DNA of 64,000 nt from Streptomyces hilarionis. Its GTDB lineage: Bacteria > Actinomycetota > Actinomycetes > Streptomycetales > Streptomycetaceae. The position numbers were made by a program, and so were the translations under genes. Position 1 is the stretch's first letter; every line of letters begins with the position of its first letter. Of this stretch, positions 1-6,858 are shown one piece after another. The stretch spans positions 17,890-81,889 of the forward strand of contig NZ_JAHHIT010000050.1 in NCBI RefSeq assembly GCF_024539675.1, read 5' to 3'. The notes beneath the pieces were generated by a model, which was not told the DNA's origin, made no database searches, and was given only the letters and a program-made list of their open reading frames with translations.

Positions 1-868
1 ACGGCGGGTTGGCCAGCAGGTAGTCGAAGGACTTGCGGGCGTGGCCGTCGTCGGAGAAGGAGTTGCCGAAGGCGATGTTCTCCGGGTCCTGGCCCTTGAT
101 CATGAGGTCGGACCGGCAGATCGCCCAGGACTCGGGGTTCAGCTCCTGCCCGTACACCTCGACCGTGGCGTCGGGGTTGTGGTCCTTGATGTGGTCCTCG
201 ACCGCCGAGAGCATGCCGCCCGTGCCGCAGGCCGGGTCCATGACGGTGCGGATCACACCGGGGACGTGGAGCGCGTCGCCGTCCGGGGCGATGAGGAGGT
301 TCACCATCAGCTTGATGACCTCGCGCGGGGTGAAGTGCTCACCGGCCGTCTCGTTCGACTGCTCCGCGAAGCGGCGGATCAGCTCCTCGAAGATGTAGCC
401 CATGTTGTGGTTGGGCACGATCTCGGGGCGCAGGTCCAGGTCGGTGAACTTGCCGATGACCTGGTAGAGCAGGCCCGCGCTGTCGAGCCGCTTGATCTGC
501 TGCGCGAACTCGAACCGCTCCAGGACGCCGCGCGCGTTGTCCGAGAACGCGCCCACGTACACGTGGAGGTTCTTCGCCGCGTTCTGCGGGTCCGCCGCGA
601 TCTTCTTCAGCGTGAGGGCCGACTTGTTGTAGAAGGAGTGGCCCGAGGCCCGGCGCAGGAAGCCGTCCGGGTCGATGTCACTGTCCTTGTACTGCGCCGC
701 CAGCTCCGCGACCTTCTCGCGCTTCGGCTTCAGCACACACTCCAGACGCCGCAGCACCGTGAACGGCAGGATGACCTTGCCGTAGTCGGACTGCTTGTAG
801 TCCCCCCGCAGGAGGTCGGCGACGGACCACGCGTGGTTCGCCAACTCCGTGTGCTTACTGCTGTTCAA
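1..868 (-). CDS. hsdM: Type I restriction-modification DNA methyltransferase subunit M (partial)
   Basis: This is the N-terminal 289 codons of a class I SAM-dependent N6-adenine DNA methylase; the 3' end lies beyond the left edge. Seen: an HsdM N-terminal helical domain (about residues 5-130), then the methylase domain with SAM-binding motif I DPACGTGGML and catalytic motif IV ANPP right at the edge. I chose the TTG start at 868 because the following residues (LNSSKHTELANHAW) match the usual N terminus of streptomycete HsdM proteins. An in-frame ATG at 904 adds 12 residues and is possible. HsdM methylates adenine in the asymmetric target chosen by HsdS. No separate HsdS or HsdR is visible, so whether this is a complete type I system or a lone methylase cannot be judged. 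The gene lies 139 bp downstream of another methylase on the same strand. Confidence 0.85.
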   Translation of the reverse strand, partial: MNSSKHTELANHAWSVADLLRGDYKQSDYGKVILPFTVLRRLECVLKPKREKVAELAAQYKDSDIDPDGFLRRASGHSFYNKSALTLKKIAADPQNAAKNLHVYVGAFSDNARGVLERFEFAQQIKRLDSAGLLYQVIGKFTDLDLRPEIVPNHNMGYIFEELIRRFAEQSNETAGEHFTPREVIKLMVNLLIAPDGDALHVPGVIRTVMDPACGTGGMLSAVEDHIKDHNPDATVEVYGQELNPESWAICRSDLMIKGQDPENIAFGNSFSDDGHARKSFDYLLANPP

Positions 869-1007
869 CTGAATCCCCGATTCCCTTTCCGAGATGTCTC
901 GCATGTCCTGCGTGTCCCGCCCCCACCGCGCTGCCGCTCGGGCCGCTCGGGTGCCGACAAGTGTGGTCCATGTGGATGAAGGTCCGTATGCCCAATGGGG
1001 TGATTCG

Positions 1008-3239
1008 TCACCTTGCGGGTGAGCCGCCGCCGTCCCGGCCCGGGAGCAGCTGCCCCCCGGTCAGGCCGCCCGCCAGCAGCCGTGCCGTCTCCTCCGCCAG
1101 GCGCGTCGCCCGCCGGGCCTCGGCCCGCAGGGCGTGCACGTGCCGGAACGCCTCTCCGTACCGGCGCTGCTCCTCCAGCGGCAGCAGCGGCACGCGCAGC
1201 CGGCCGGGGCTGACGGTCAGGACCGTGCTGCCCGTCGACGCGCCCGCGATGTTCTCCTCCGCGCCCAGGAACCCGGCGAGGAACCAGGCGTCCAGACGTG
1301 CCGGGTCCGGCCGGAAGAGGTGGACGTGGGGGCCGAGCAGCGCGCCGGCGTCCTCCTCGCCCGCGACCCGTGCCATCGGCCCGTCCCCGTTCGCGACCGC
1401 CCGTACGAGGACGTCCCCGACGGCGACCAGGGGCGCCACGGCGCCGCGCAGTTCCGACGGGTCGCCCGTGGGGCCCGACCCGCGCGCGATGTCCGCGCCG
1501 GTGAGGACGGCGCGCGCGGCGGAAGCCTCCTGGGTCGCTTCCCCGGCTTCCGCCCGGTCCGTCCGCTCCGCCTCTTCCGCGCGGCCCCGCGCACCCTCCG
1601 GTTCTTCCGCGCGGCCCCGCGCACCCTCCGGTGCCGTCCGCAGGAAGGTGAGCGCTCCGCCGCGCGCGAGGTCGGACGCCGTGGCCGTCCGCCATTCGCG
1701 TGCCGCGGGGCCCGCGCTGCCCCACTCCTCGTGACCGGCCGTCCGCGCGAGCGCCTTCGCGGCCTTGACGAGGTTGCCGCGCGTGGCGTCGACCTGCGCC
1801 GACAGCACCGCCGGATCGACCTCGGTCCGTGACGCCCGTACGAGACGTGCCGGAGTCAGGTCCACCACGTCGTCCAGCAGGTCGACCACGCCCGCCGCGT
1901 ACGCGACGCCGGGTTCGCCCTCGAACGCGTCCGGGTTCCCCGTGAACGCCCGCCACACCCCCAGGACCCGCGCGGTCAGCTCGGCCCAGTCCGGGGCGAC
2001 GGACCGGCTTCCCGCGCCTCGGGTGCGGGTGGTCCCGGCCGCGCCGCCGCCCCCCGCACCCGCCGGCGACGACGATTCCGCCGCGTCCACGAACAGCACC
2101 GTCTTGCGCTCCGGGCCGCCCGGTTCGGGCCGTTGCAGCACCCAGATCTGGAGACCGACGTGCAGCGGGATCGACGCGCCCACCGGCAGGGCGATCACCG
2201 CGCGCAGGGCTCCGCCGCGTACCAGCTCCGCCCGTACGCGGCGGCCCGACGCACGGCCTGCCATGGCGGGCGGCAGGAGCAGGACCGCGTGGCCGCCCGG
2301 GGTCAGATGGGCGAGCGCGTGCTGCACCCACGCCAGTTCCGATTCGGCGCGGGGCGGCACCCCGTACGCCCAGCGGGGGTCGTACGCCAGCTCGTCGTGA
2401 CCCCAGTCGCGGACGCCGAACGGCGGGTTGCACAGCACCGCGTCGACGACCAGGCCGGGGAAGGCGTCCGCGCGCAGACTGTCGGCGGCGCGCACGGTGA
2501 CCTCGGCCCGCGGAGCGGTCAGCATCAGGCTCACGGCGCTGCGCCGGGCCTGCACGGGAAGCGTGTCCTGGCCGTACAGCTCGCTCGCGCCCCGCCGGGC
2601 GGCGGCCGCCAGCAGGGTGCCGCTGCCGCAGGCCGGGTCGAGGACGCCGACCGGTGATCCGGGGATCAGGCCTGCCAGCAGGTCTGCGAGCGGTTCGGGC
2701 GTCCGATACGCGCCGGACGCGGCGCTGTCCTCCAGTTCCCGCTCGGCGAGCACGCCCAGCGCGGCCTGGCCGCCCTCGTCGCGTACACACCCGTACAGCG
2801 CCCGCAGAACCGCCGCGTCGACCGCCTCGAAGCGGACGGCGTCCGCGCCCGGCACGGTGTCGGCCACGGCGGCCACCTCCCGCTCGGCGCGGCCGACGAG
2901 CTCCGCGTCCGGGAGCAGCGCGGCTGCCGTCAGCTCCTTTGGTGAGCGGCGCGCCGCCGCGAGGACCAGGAGGAGCAGGTCGGTCGTGCCCGCGCCGCTC
3001 TGCGCGTGCAGACGCAGGATCGTGCGCAACTCCTCCGAAGGGCTCGCCGCGGCGACCTGGCCACGCGAGGCGAGCCAGGAACGCACCGACTCCAAGTCGT
3101 ACAGGGGGCTGCTGTCCGTACCGCCGGACGGGGCCGGGAAGTCGTCGTGCCGACGTCGCCAGTTGCTGACCGTGGCGCGCGTGACCCCCGCGATGCGGGA
3201 GATCTCGGCGGCGGTCACCTGGGCGGATGGCTGAGACAT
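1008..3239 (-). CDS. N6-adenine DNA methylase with N-terminal HTH and C-terminal specificity-like domain
   Basis: Protein of about 743 residues in three parts. Residues 8-60 form a helix-turn-helix with the recognition-type run TRATVSNWRRRH. The middle is a gamma-type N6-adenine methylase with motif I DPACGSGTLL and motif IV CNPPFG. The last 150 or so residues look like an HsdS target-recognition and linker segment (PLLPLEEQRRYGEAF followed by a long helix). It is therefore probably a one-chain M-S modification enzyme; no nuclease domain was recognised. The ATG at 3239 was chosen because it begins the HTH and sits about 45 nt downstream of a good promoter; upstream in-frame starts would lie in or before that promoter. 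Two perfect 30-bp repeats duplicate ten residues in a charged linker. The HTH may bind the palindrome over its own promoter (inference). Confidence 0.8.
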   Translation of the reverse strand: MSQPSAQVTAAEISRIAGVTRATVSNWRRRHDDFPAPSGGTDSSPLYDLESVRSWLASRGQVAAASPSEELRTILRLHAQSGAGTTDLLLLVLAAARRSPKELTAAALLPDAELVGRAEREVAAVADTVPGADAVRFEAVDAAVLRALYGCVRDEGGQAALGVLAERELEDSAASGAYRTPEPLADLLAGLIPGSPVGVLDPACGSGTLLAAAARRGASELYGQDTLPVQARRSAVSLMLTAPRAEVTVRAADSLRADAFPGLVVDAVLCNPPFGVRDWGHDELAYDPRWAYGVPPRAESELAWVQHALAHLTPGGHAVLLLPPAMAGRASGRRVRAELVRGGALRAVIALPVGASIPLHVGLQIWVLQRPEPGGPERKTVLFVDAAESSSPAGAGGGGAAGTTRTRGAGSRSVAPDWAELTARVLGVWRAFTGNPDAFEGEPGVAYAAGVVDLLDDVVDLTPARLVRASRTEVDPAVLSAQVDATRGNLVKAAKALARTAGHEEWGSAGPAAREWRTATASDLARGGALTFLRTAPEGARGRAEEPEGARGRAEEAERTDRAEAGEATQEASAARAVLTGADIARGSGPTGDPSELRGAVAPLVAVGDVLVRAVANGDGPMARVAGEEDAGALLGPHVHLFRPDPARLDAWFLAGFLGAEENIAGASTGSTVLTVSPGRLRVPLLPLEEQRRYGEAFRHVHALRAEARRATRLAEETARLLAGGLTGGQLLPGRDGGGSPAR
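1573..1632. repeat. Two perfect 30-bp tandem repeats inside the methylase gene
   Basis: Positions 1573-1602 and 1603-1632 are identical. On the minus strand they encode a duplicated ten-residue Ala/Arg/Glu/Gly-rich block in the linker between the methylase and specificity-like domains. The unit is a multiple of three, so copy-number change would alter linker length without a frameshift. Confidence 0.85.
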
Positions 3240-3291
3240 GAGGGGGGTCCTGGCTCTCTGGCTTCTGTCTCGCTCGGCAGCGGACGTCAAC

Positions 3292-3319
3292 AACCTACAG
3301 CACCCGTCGAATCTGTCAA
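3292..3319 (-). promoter_or_regulatory. Sigma70-type promoter of the HTH-methylase gene
   Basis: On the minus strand, -35 TTGACA (3319-3314) and -10 TAGGTT (3297-3292) are separated by 16 bp. The predicted transcript would start near 3285, leaving a short leader before the ATG at 3239. The -35 box lies inside the inverted repeat at 3313-3331. Confidence 0.6.
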
Positions 3320-3331
3320 CGTGATTGACAG
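3313..3331. promoter_or_regulatory. Perfect inverted repeat covering two divergent -35 boxes
   Basis: Perfect 7-bp arms CTGTCAA and TTGACAG around a 5-bp centre. Each arm contains a TTGACA -35 hexamer, one per strand. Leftward it drives the methylase. Rightward TTGACA (3325-3330) is followed after 18 bp by TTATCT (3349-3354) in front of the small membrane-protein gene. A protein bound here would occlude both promoters. The HTH domain of the methylase is a candidate binder (inference). Confidence 0.6.
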
Positions 3332-3360
3332 TGCTTTCAGTGAGATGCTTATCTTTCGAT

Positions 3361-3376
3361 GCTTCCGATCGGAAGC
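3361..3376. promoter_or_regulatory. Perfect 16-bp palindrome
   Basis: GCTTCCGATCGGAAGC reads the same on both strands. It lies at the predicted start of the rightward transcript, 147 bp before the ATG at 3523. It may be an operator or a hairpin in the leader; its function is unknown. Confidence 0.45.
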
Positions 3377-3522
3377 GGTCGCCGGACATCTTCCTGCCGG
3401 GTGCGAGCACTCACGTAGCGACGTTCCGGCGCGCAGGCCGCGCCACGCGGCGCCCACCTCTCGAACAGCCTCGGCCCCCTTGCTTGCCGGAACGGGTCGG
3501 GCATCACCGAACGGAGCACGCC

Positions 3523-4110
3523 ATGACGAACCCGACCCCCGACCCGCAGCACGACCACGGCCCGCAGTACGGCCAGGGCCCGCAGAGCGGTTGGGGGCCG
3601 ACGCCGCCGGTCCCGCCCGTACCTCTCAAGCCCGTGTCCCGTCGCGGACAGCGGATCAAGTACGGCGTCACGGCTGCTGTCGCCCTGTTCGTCGGCGTAG
3701 GAATCGGCGCCAACGGTGGCGAGGCGGCCTCCGGTGGCACCGCCGAGGCCAAGGCTGCCCCCCGCCTTACGGTGACCGTGACCAAGACGGCGCAGAGCAA
3801 GGCGGCCCCCGCCCCCACGGTCACCGAAACGGTCACCGCCAAGCCCGAGAAGGCGGAGCCCGCCGGTCCCGCGACCGCCTTCTCGGGCGAGGGCGAGTAC
3901 CTCGTCGGCGAGGACATCAAGCCCGGGACGTACCGGACTGCCGGCCCCGAGGACGAGTTGGGCTGCTACTGGGAACGGGCCAAGGACGCCAGCGGCGAGT
4001 TCGGTTCGATCATCTCCAACAACAACCTTCAGGGGCCGGGCCGGGTGACCCTCGGCAAGGGGGAGTACTTCAAGACCAACCGGTGCCAGGAGTGGAAGCG
4101 AGTCGGGTGA
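3523..4110 (+). CDS. Membrane-anchored hypothetical protein
   Basis: 195 residues. Residues 1-45 are Pro/Gln/Gly-rich and probably cytoplasmic. One membrane segment lies near 47-63 (YGVTAAVALFVGVGIGA). An Ala/Thr/Lys/Glu-rich linker follows to about 115, and then a compact C-terminal domain with the run YLVGEDIKPGTY and two cysteines (GCYWER, NRCQEW) that may form a disulfide outside the cell. The type is common in streptomycetes as an unnamed extracytoplasmic domain; no enzyme family was recognised. The start ATG has GGAG 9 nt upstream. An upstream in-frame start at 3325 would sit on the predicted promoter and is rejected. The gene stands alone between the methylase gene and the Hsp70 cassette. 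Confidence 0.75.
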   Translation: MTNPTPDPQHDHGPQYGQGPQSGWGPTPPVPPVPLKPVSRRGQRIKYGVTAAVALFVGVGIGANGGEAASGGTAEAKAAPRLTVTVTKTAQSKAAPAPTVTETVTAKPEKAEPAGPATAFSGEGEYLVGEDIKPGTYRTAGPEDELGCYWERAKDASGEFGSIISNNNLQGPGRVTLGKGEYFKTNRCQEWKRVG

Positions 4111-4279
4111 CGGTGCCCGCAGTGCTGCCCGGAACCGCCCGCACTCGGCATCGTCGCTGGTGGGGTACGACGTCGACTACGAGAGCGGTGCCGTCCTGCC
4201 TTAACATCAGGTCGATCGCCGTGTCCTGGCCGATCGGGGAGGAAATCGGGCGTTCACGGGGAGGGGGAGGACTACGTCG

Positions 4280-6055
4280 ATGACGATCGAGCCGGCTGCC
4301 GCGGCCGACCTGGAACAGCTGAGGCGCGCGGAACTGGAAAGACGCGAGCAAGTGCGCCGGGACCGGGAGGGTGGCGCCCGCGCTCCCCTGCGGGCGCGGC
4401 GTCGCCCGGCCGTGAACGGCTTCCCGGCCGAGTCACCGGATGAGCCTGGGGCGGACTCTCCCCGTCTGCTGCCGACACCGCTGCCCACACGTGTGATACA
4501 TGCCCTGCGACGGGCCATGGCCGAAATGGGAGAAGACATCGCGGTCACCGACCGCATGGAGGAACTGGCGGCCCGGGCGGCCGACCCGTTGCGGGCAGTG
4601 GCGGCCGAGGCGGTCGACCTGCTGATCCGGGCGGATCCACTGCCCGCGCTGGGACAGCTTGTGGACCTGACGGTCAGTGGCCTCCCCCTCCTGGAGGAGG
4701 CAGAGCTCTCCCGCGCCGAAAAACTCCGATCGGGGCGGCTGCCTGCCCCGGATGCCGAGCAGGGCACGGTCGACGCATGGCAGCTGCACCTGGAGTCCGC
4801 CGAGGCACACGGGCGCGCGGTTCAGTCGACCGCGACGTGGCAGCGACTCGTCGCACGCCTGCCGCTGTCCGTCGTCGACGACCTGATCGACGAAGGAGCC
4901 CTCACCCCGGCCGTGGTCGGCGACACCTGGCCGGAGCCGAGCGACCGCACCCGCTATGTGACGGCACGTCTGGCCCCGCACCTGCTGACCGACGCCGAGG
5001 TCACGGCTCTGGACTGGCGGGATGAGGCACGCCGCCGGATGCTCGAGGCGGGCGAGACGGTGGACCAGGTCGACGGGCGCCACGACGGCTGGAGTCTTCG
5101 CTCGGCCCTCCTGGCCGGAGACGTCTCCGCACTGGACGACGTCCGGGCTTACGGCAACCAGGACCTGCCCGCGGAACTCGTCCACTTCGTGATCGCCCTG
5201 CGGGGCATCAGGCAAGGCGCGCCGGTGGACGGTCGCATGGGCAGGGACCGGGCCCTCTTCGGGCTGCTGGAGGACTGCGCCCCGGAAAGCCGTCTCCTGT
5301 CGGGCCGCACCCCGTTCCACTTCTGGGCAGGGACGCGGCGCATGTACCGCCTGCTGGACGACATGCACTGGGCCATGGCCTGTGAACCGGAGCGGACCGA
5401 GGACGCGGTGCGCGCCGTCCTGCAACAGGCCGCGGCGTTGCGCGACGTGGAGACGCAGGGGGCCGCCGGTTCGGCCGACCGCGAGGCACGGGTCGTCCAG
5501 GCCTACCTGATCTTCCTGCACGCCCGTCCGGGGGACCGTGACCGGCTCGACCAGGGCGTGGGACTGCTGGAGGAGGTGCTGAAGCGGGGAGGCCGGCAGC
5601 GCGGCGGCGTCGACGGAGTGCAGCGGCGACGCATGAGCGACCTGAGCGAACTGCTGCAGTCCCTGCGGTTCAAGTCCAGGCCGCGCGACGTCCTCAACCC
5701 CTACCTGGCGTTGTGCGTCGAGCACGACTCCACCGAATGGGGACAGGGGTGGCGCGATCTGCGTCGGCAGGTCGGCGCCGAGCAGCTCGAGTACATCAAC
5801 GGCGCGAAGGACCGCATCCGGCGGATCGAGACCGCACGACGTCTGGGGGAGGAATCCGAGCCCCTGTACGAACTCCCGTTGCACGAGCGGTTCCTCTGGG
5901 TTCCCGACGATCGGAGCGAGCTGCTCCAGCCGCGGCCGCGCCCCCTTGCGCGCCGCACCGGGCCCAGTACCGAGCAGGAGAAGTCGTGGACCGCCGCAGA
6001 GGCGGCCCGGGAGATCATCGGCCGTTGTGCCGGGAGACTGAGGAACGATCACTGA
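4280..6055 (+). CDS. Large helical protein, first gene of the Hsp70/GrpE-like cassette
   Basis: 591 residues, mostly predicted alpha-helical, with no signal peptide or membrane segment. Residues 1-40 are very charged. The middle (about 80-460) is Leu/Ala/Arg-rich with helical-repeat character. Residues 473-513 (NPYLALCVEHDSTEW, then WRDLRR, then EYINGAKDRI) resemble helix I-II and helix IV of a DnaJ domain, but the HPD loop is missing, so it may be a degenerate J-like segment (inference from pattern, not alignment). It overlaps the next gene by one base and opens a three-gene unit whose other products look like GrpE and Hsp70. It may be the adaptor or client of that machine. The start ATG has a GAGGA run 8 nt upstream. 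Function unknown. Confidence 0.75.
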   Translation: MTIEPAAAADLEQLRRAELERREQVRRDREGGARAPLRARRRPAVNGFPAESPDEPGADSPRLLPTPLPTRVIHALRRAMAEMGEDIAVTDRMEELAARAADPLRAVAAEAVDLLIRADPLPALGQLVDLTVSGLPLLEEAELSRAEKLRSGRLPAPDAEQGTVDAWQLHLESAEAHGRAVQSTATWQRLVARLPLSVVDDLIDEGALTPAVVGDTWPEPSDRTRYVTARLAPHLLTDAEVTALDWRDEARRRMLEAGETVDQVDGRHDGWSLRSALLAGDVSALDDVRAYGNQDLPAELVHFVIALRGIRQGAPVDGRMGRDRALFGLLEDCAPESRLLSGRTPFHFWAGTRRMYRLLDDMHWAMACEPERTEDAVRAVLQQAAALRDVETQGAAGSADREARVVQAYLIFLHARPGDRDRLDQGVGLLEEVLKRGGRQRGGVDGVQRRRMSDLSELLQSLRFKSRPRDVLNPYLALCVEHDSTEWGQGWRDLRRQVGAEQLEYINGAKDRIRRIETARRLGEESEPLYELPLHERFLWVPDDRSELLQPRPRPLARRTGPSTEQEKSWTAAEAAREIIGRCAGRLRNDH

Positions 6056-6858
6056 TGCCCGCGAAGAAAGAACCCCGCAAGTCCGCAGCGGAGCCCCGTC
6101 GCATCAAGGCGTTCGAAGGGGTGCGCAGCAAGCCGGTGCGGAAGGCGGCGCGGAGCGTTCCGCCGCGTGATCCCGCGAACCACGAGCCCCGCGGCGCAGG
6201 GGCGCGGTCGTCCGGCGACGGGTCCGTTCCGGGATCGGCCGAAGAAGCCCGGCGAAAGGTCGTCGACGACTCCGGCGCCCCCGCGGAAGGCGTGGCGCTG
6301 CTCGACCCCCGGGCGGACCCCGAGGTGATGTTCCGCATCCTCAGCGACAAGATCGCGGCGAAGGTGGACAGGGCGGCCATGAAGGCCGGAGCGAGCGCCG
6401 CCCAGGAAGTCGGCCGGAGGCTCACGGCGGAACTGGACGCGGCCATCGCCGGAGCACAGTCGACGGCGGGCAAAATGGGCTCCCTCGTGCAACAGGCGGT
6501 GCAGTCGGCCGTGGACGAGGCTCTGCGCACCGCGGTGCTCAACGCGACCCGCGTGCGTGAAGAGCACCTGGCGCAGCTGGCGCTGATCGACCGCACCGCA
6601 CAGACGGCGCAGGACATCACCGCTGTGCGACTGCGCGTCGAGGAGGAGATGCGGCGGTCCGGGATCACGCGAGTCACCGAAGCGGACCCCGAGTCGTTCA
6701 ACCTGGTGAATCCCGGCGAGCATGCGGACAGTCGGGCCTACGAAGTCCTCGCTCCGGCTTACACGGACAGTCGCACGGGCCGCGTGGTCCAGCGTGGCGA
6801 GATGCGACGCGTCCCGTCGCACGCCGACCCCGTCACCGAGGGAGGCGAGGACCGATGA
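6055..6858 (+). CDS. GrpE-like coiled-coil protein
   Basis: 267 residues. Residues 1-80 are basic and probably disordered. Residues 90-205 are long Ala/Glu/Arg-rich helices with coiled-coil character. Residues 207-258 (GITRVTEADPESFN, then EVLAPAYTDSRTGRVVQRG) follow the pattern of the GrpE C-terminal beta domain (Gly-Ile-x-Arg-Ile, FDP, VLxxGY, GRVLRPA). GrpE is the nucleotide-exchange factor of DnaK, and helical stalk plus small beta domain is its architecture. The gene overlaps its neighbours on both sides (1 and 4 bp), and the next gene encodes an Hsp70, which supports a partner role. The long N-terminal extension is unlike housekeeping GrpE. The similarity was judged by eye, so GrpE-like is a strong guess, not proven. 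Confidence 0.6.
   Translation: MPAKKEPRKSAAEPRRIKAFEGVRSKPVRKAARSVPPRDPANHEPRGAGARSSGDGSVPGSAEEARRKVVDDSGAPAEGVALLDPRADPEVMFRILSDKIAAKVDRAAMKAGASAAQEVGRRLTAELDAAIAGAQSTAGKMGSLVQQAVQSAVDEALRTAVLNATRVREEHLAQLALIDRTAQTAQDITAVRLRVEEEMRRSGITRVTEADPESFNLVNPGEHADSRAYEVLAPAYTDSRTGRVVQRGEMRRVPSHADPVTEGGEDR

Noticed and set aside
4433..6052. Long open frame opposite the first gene of the Hsp70 cassette
   Set aside because: No recognisable domain; it mirrors the codon bias of the plus-strand gene, whose neighbours overlap it on the same strand.
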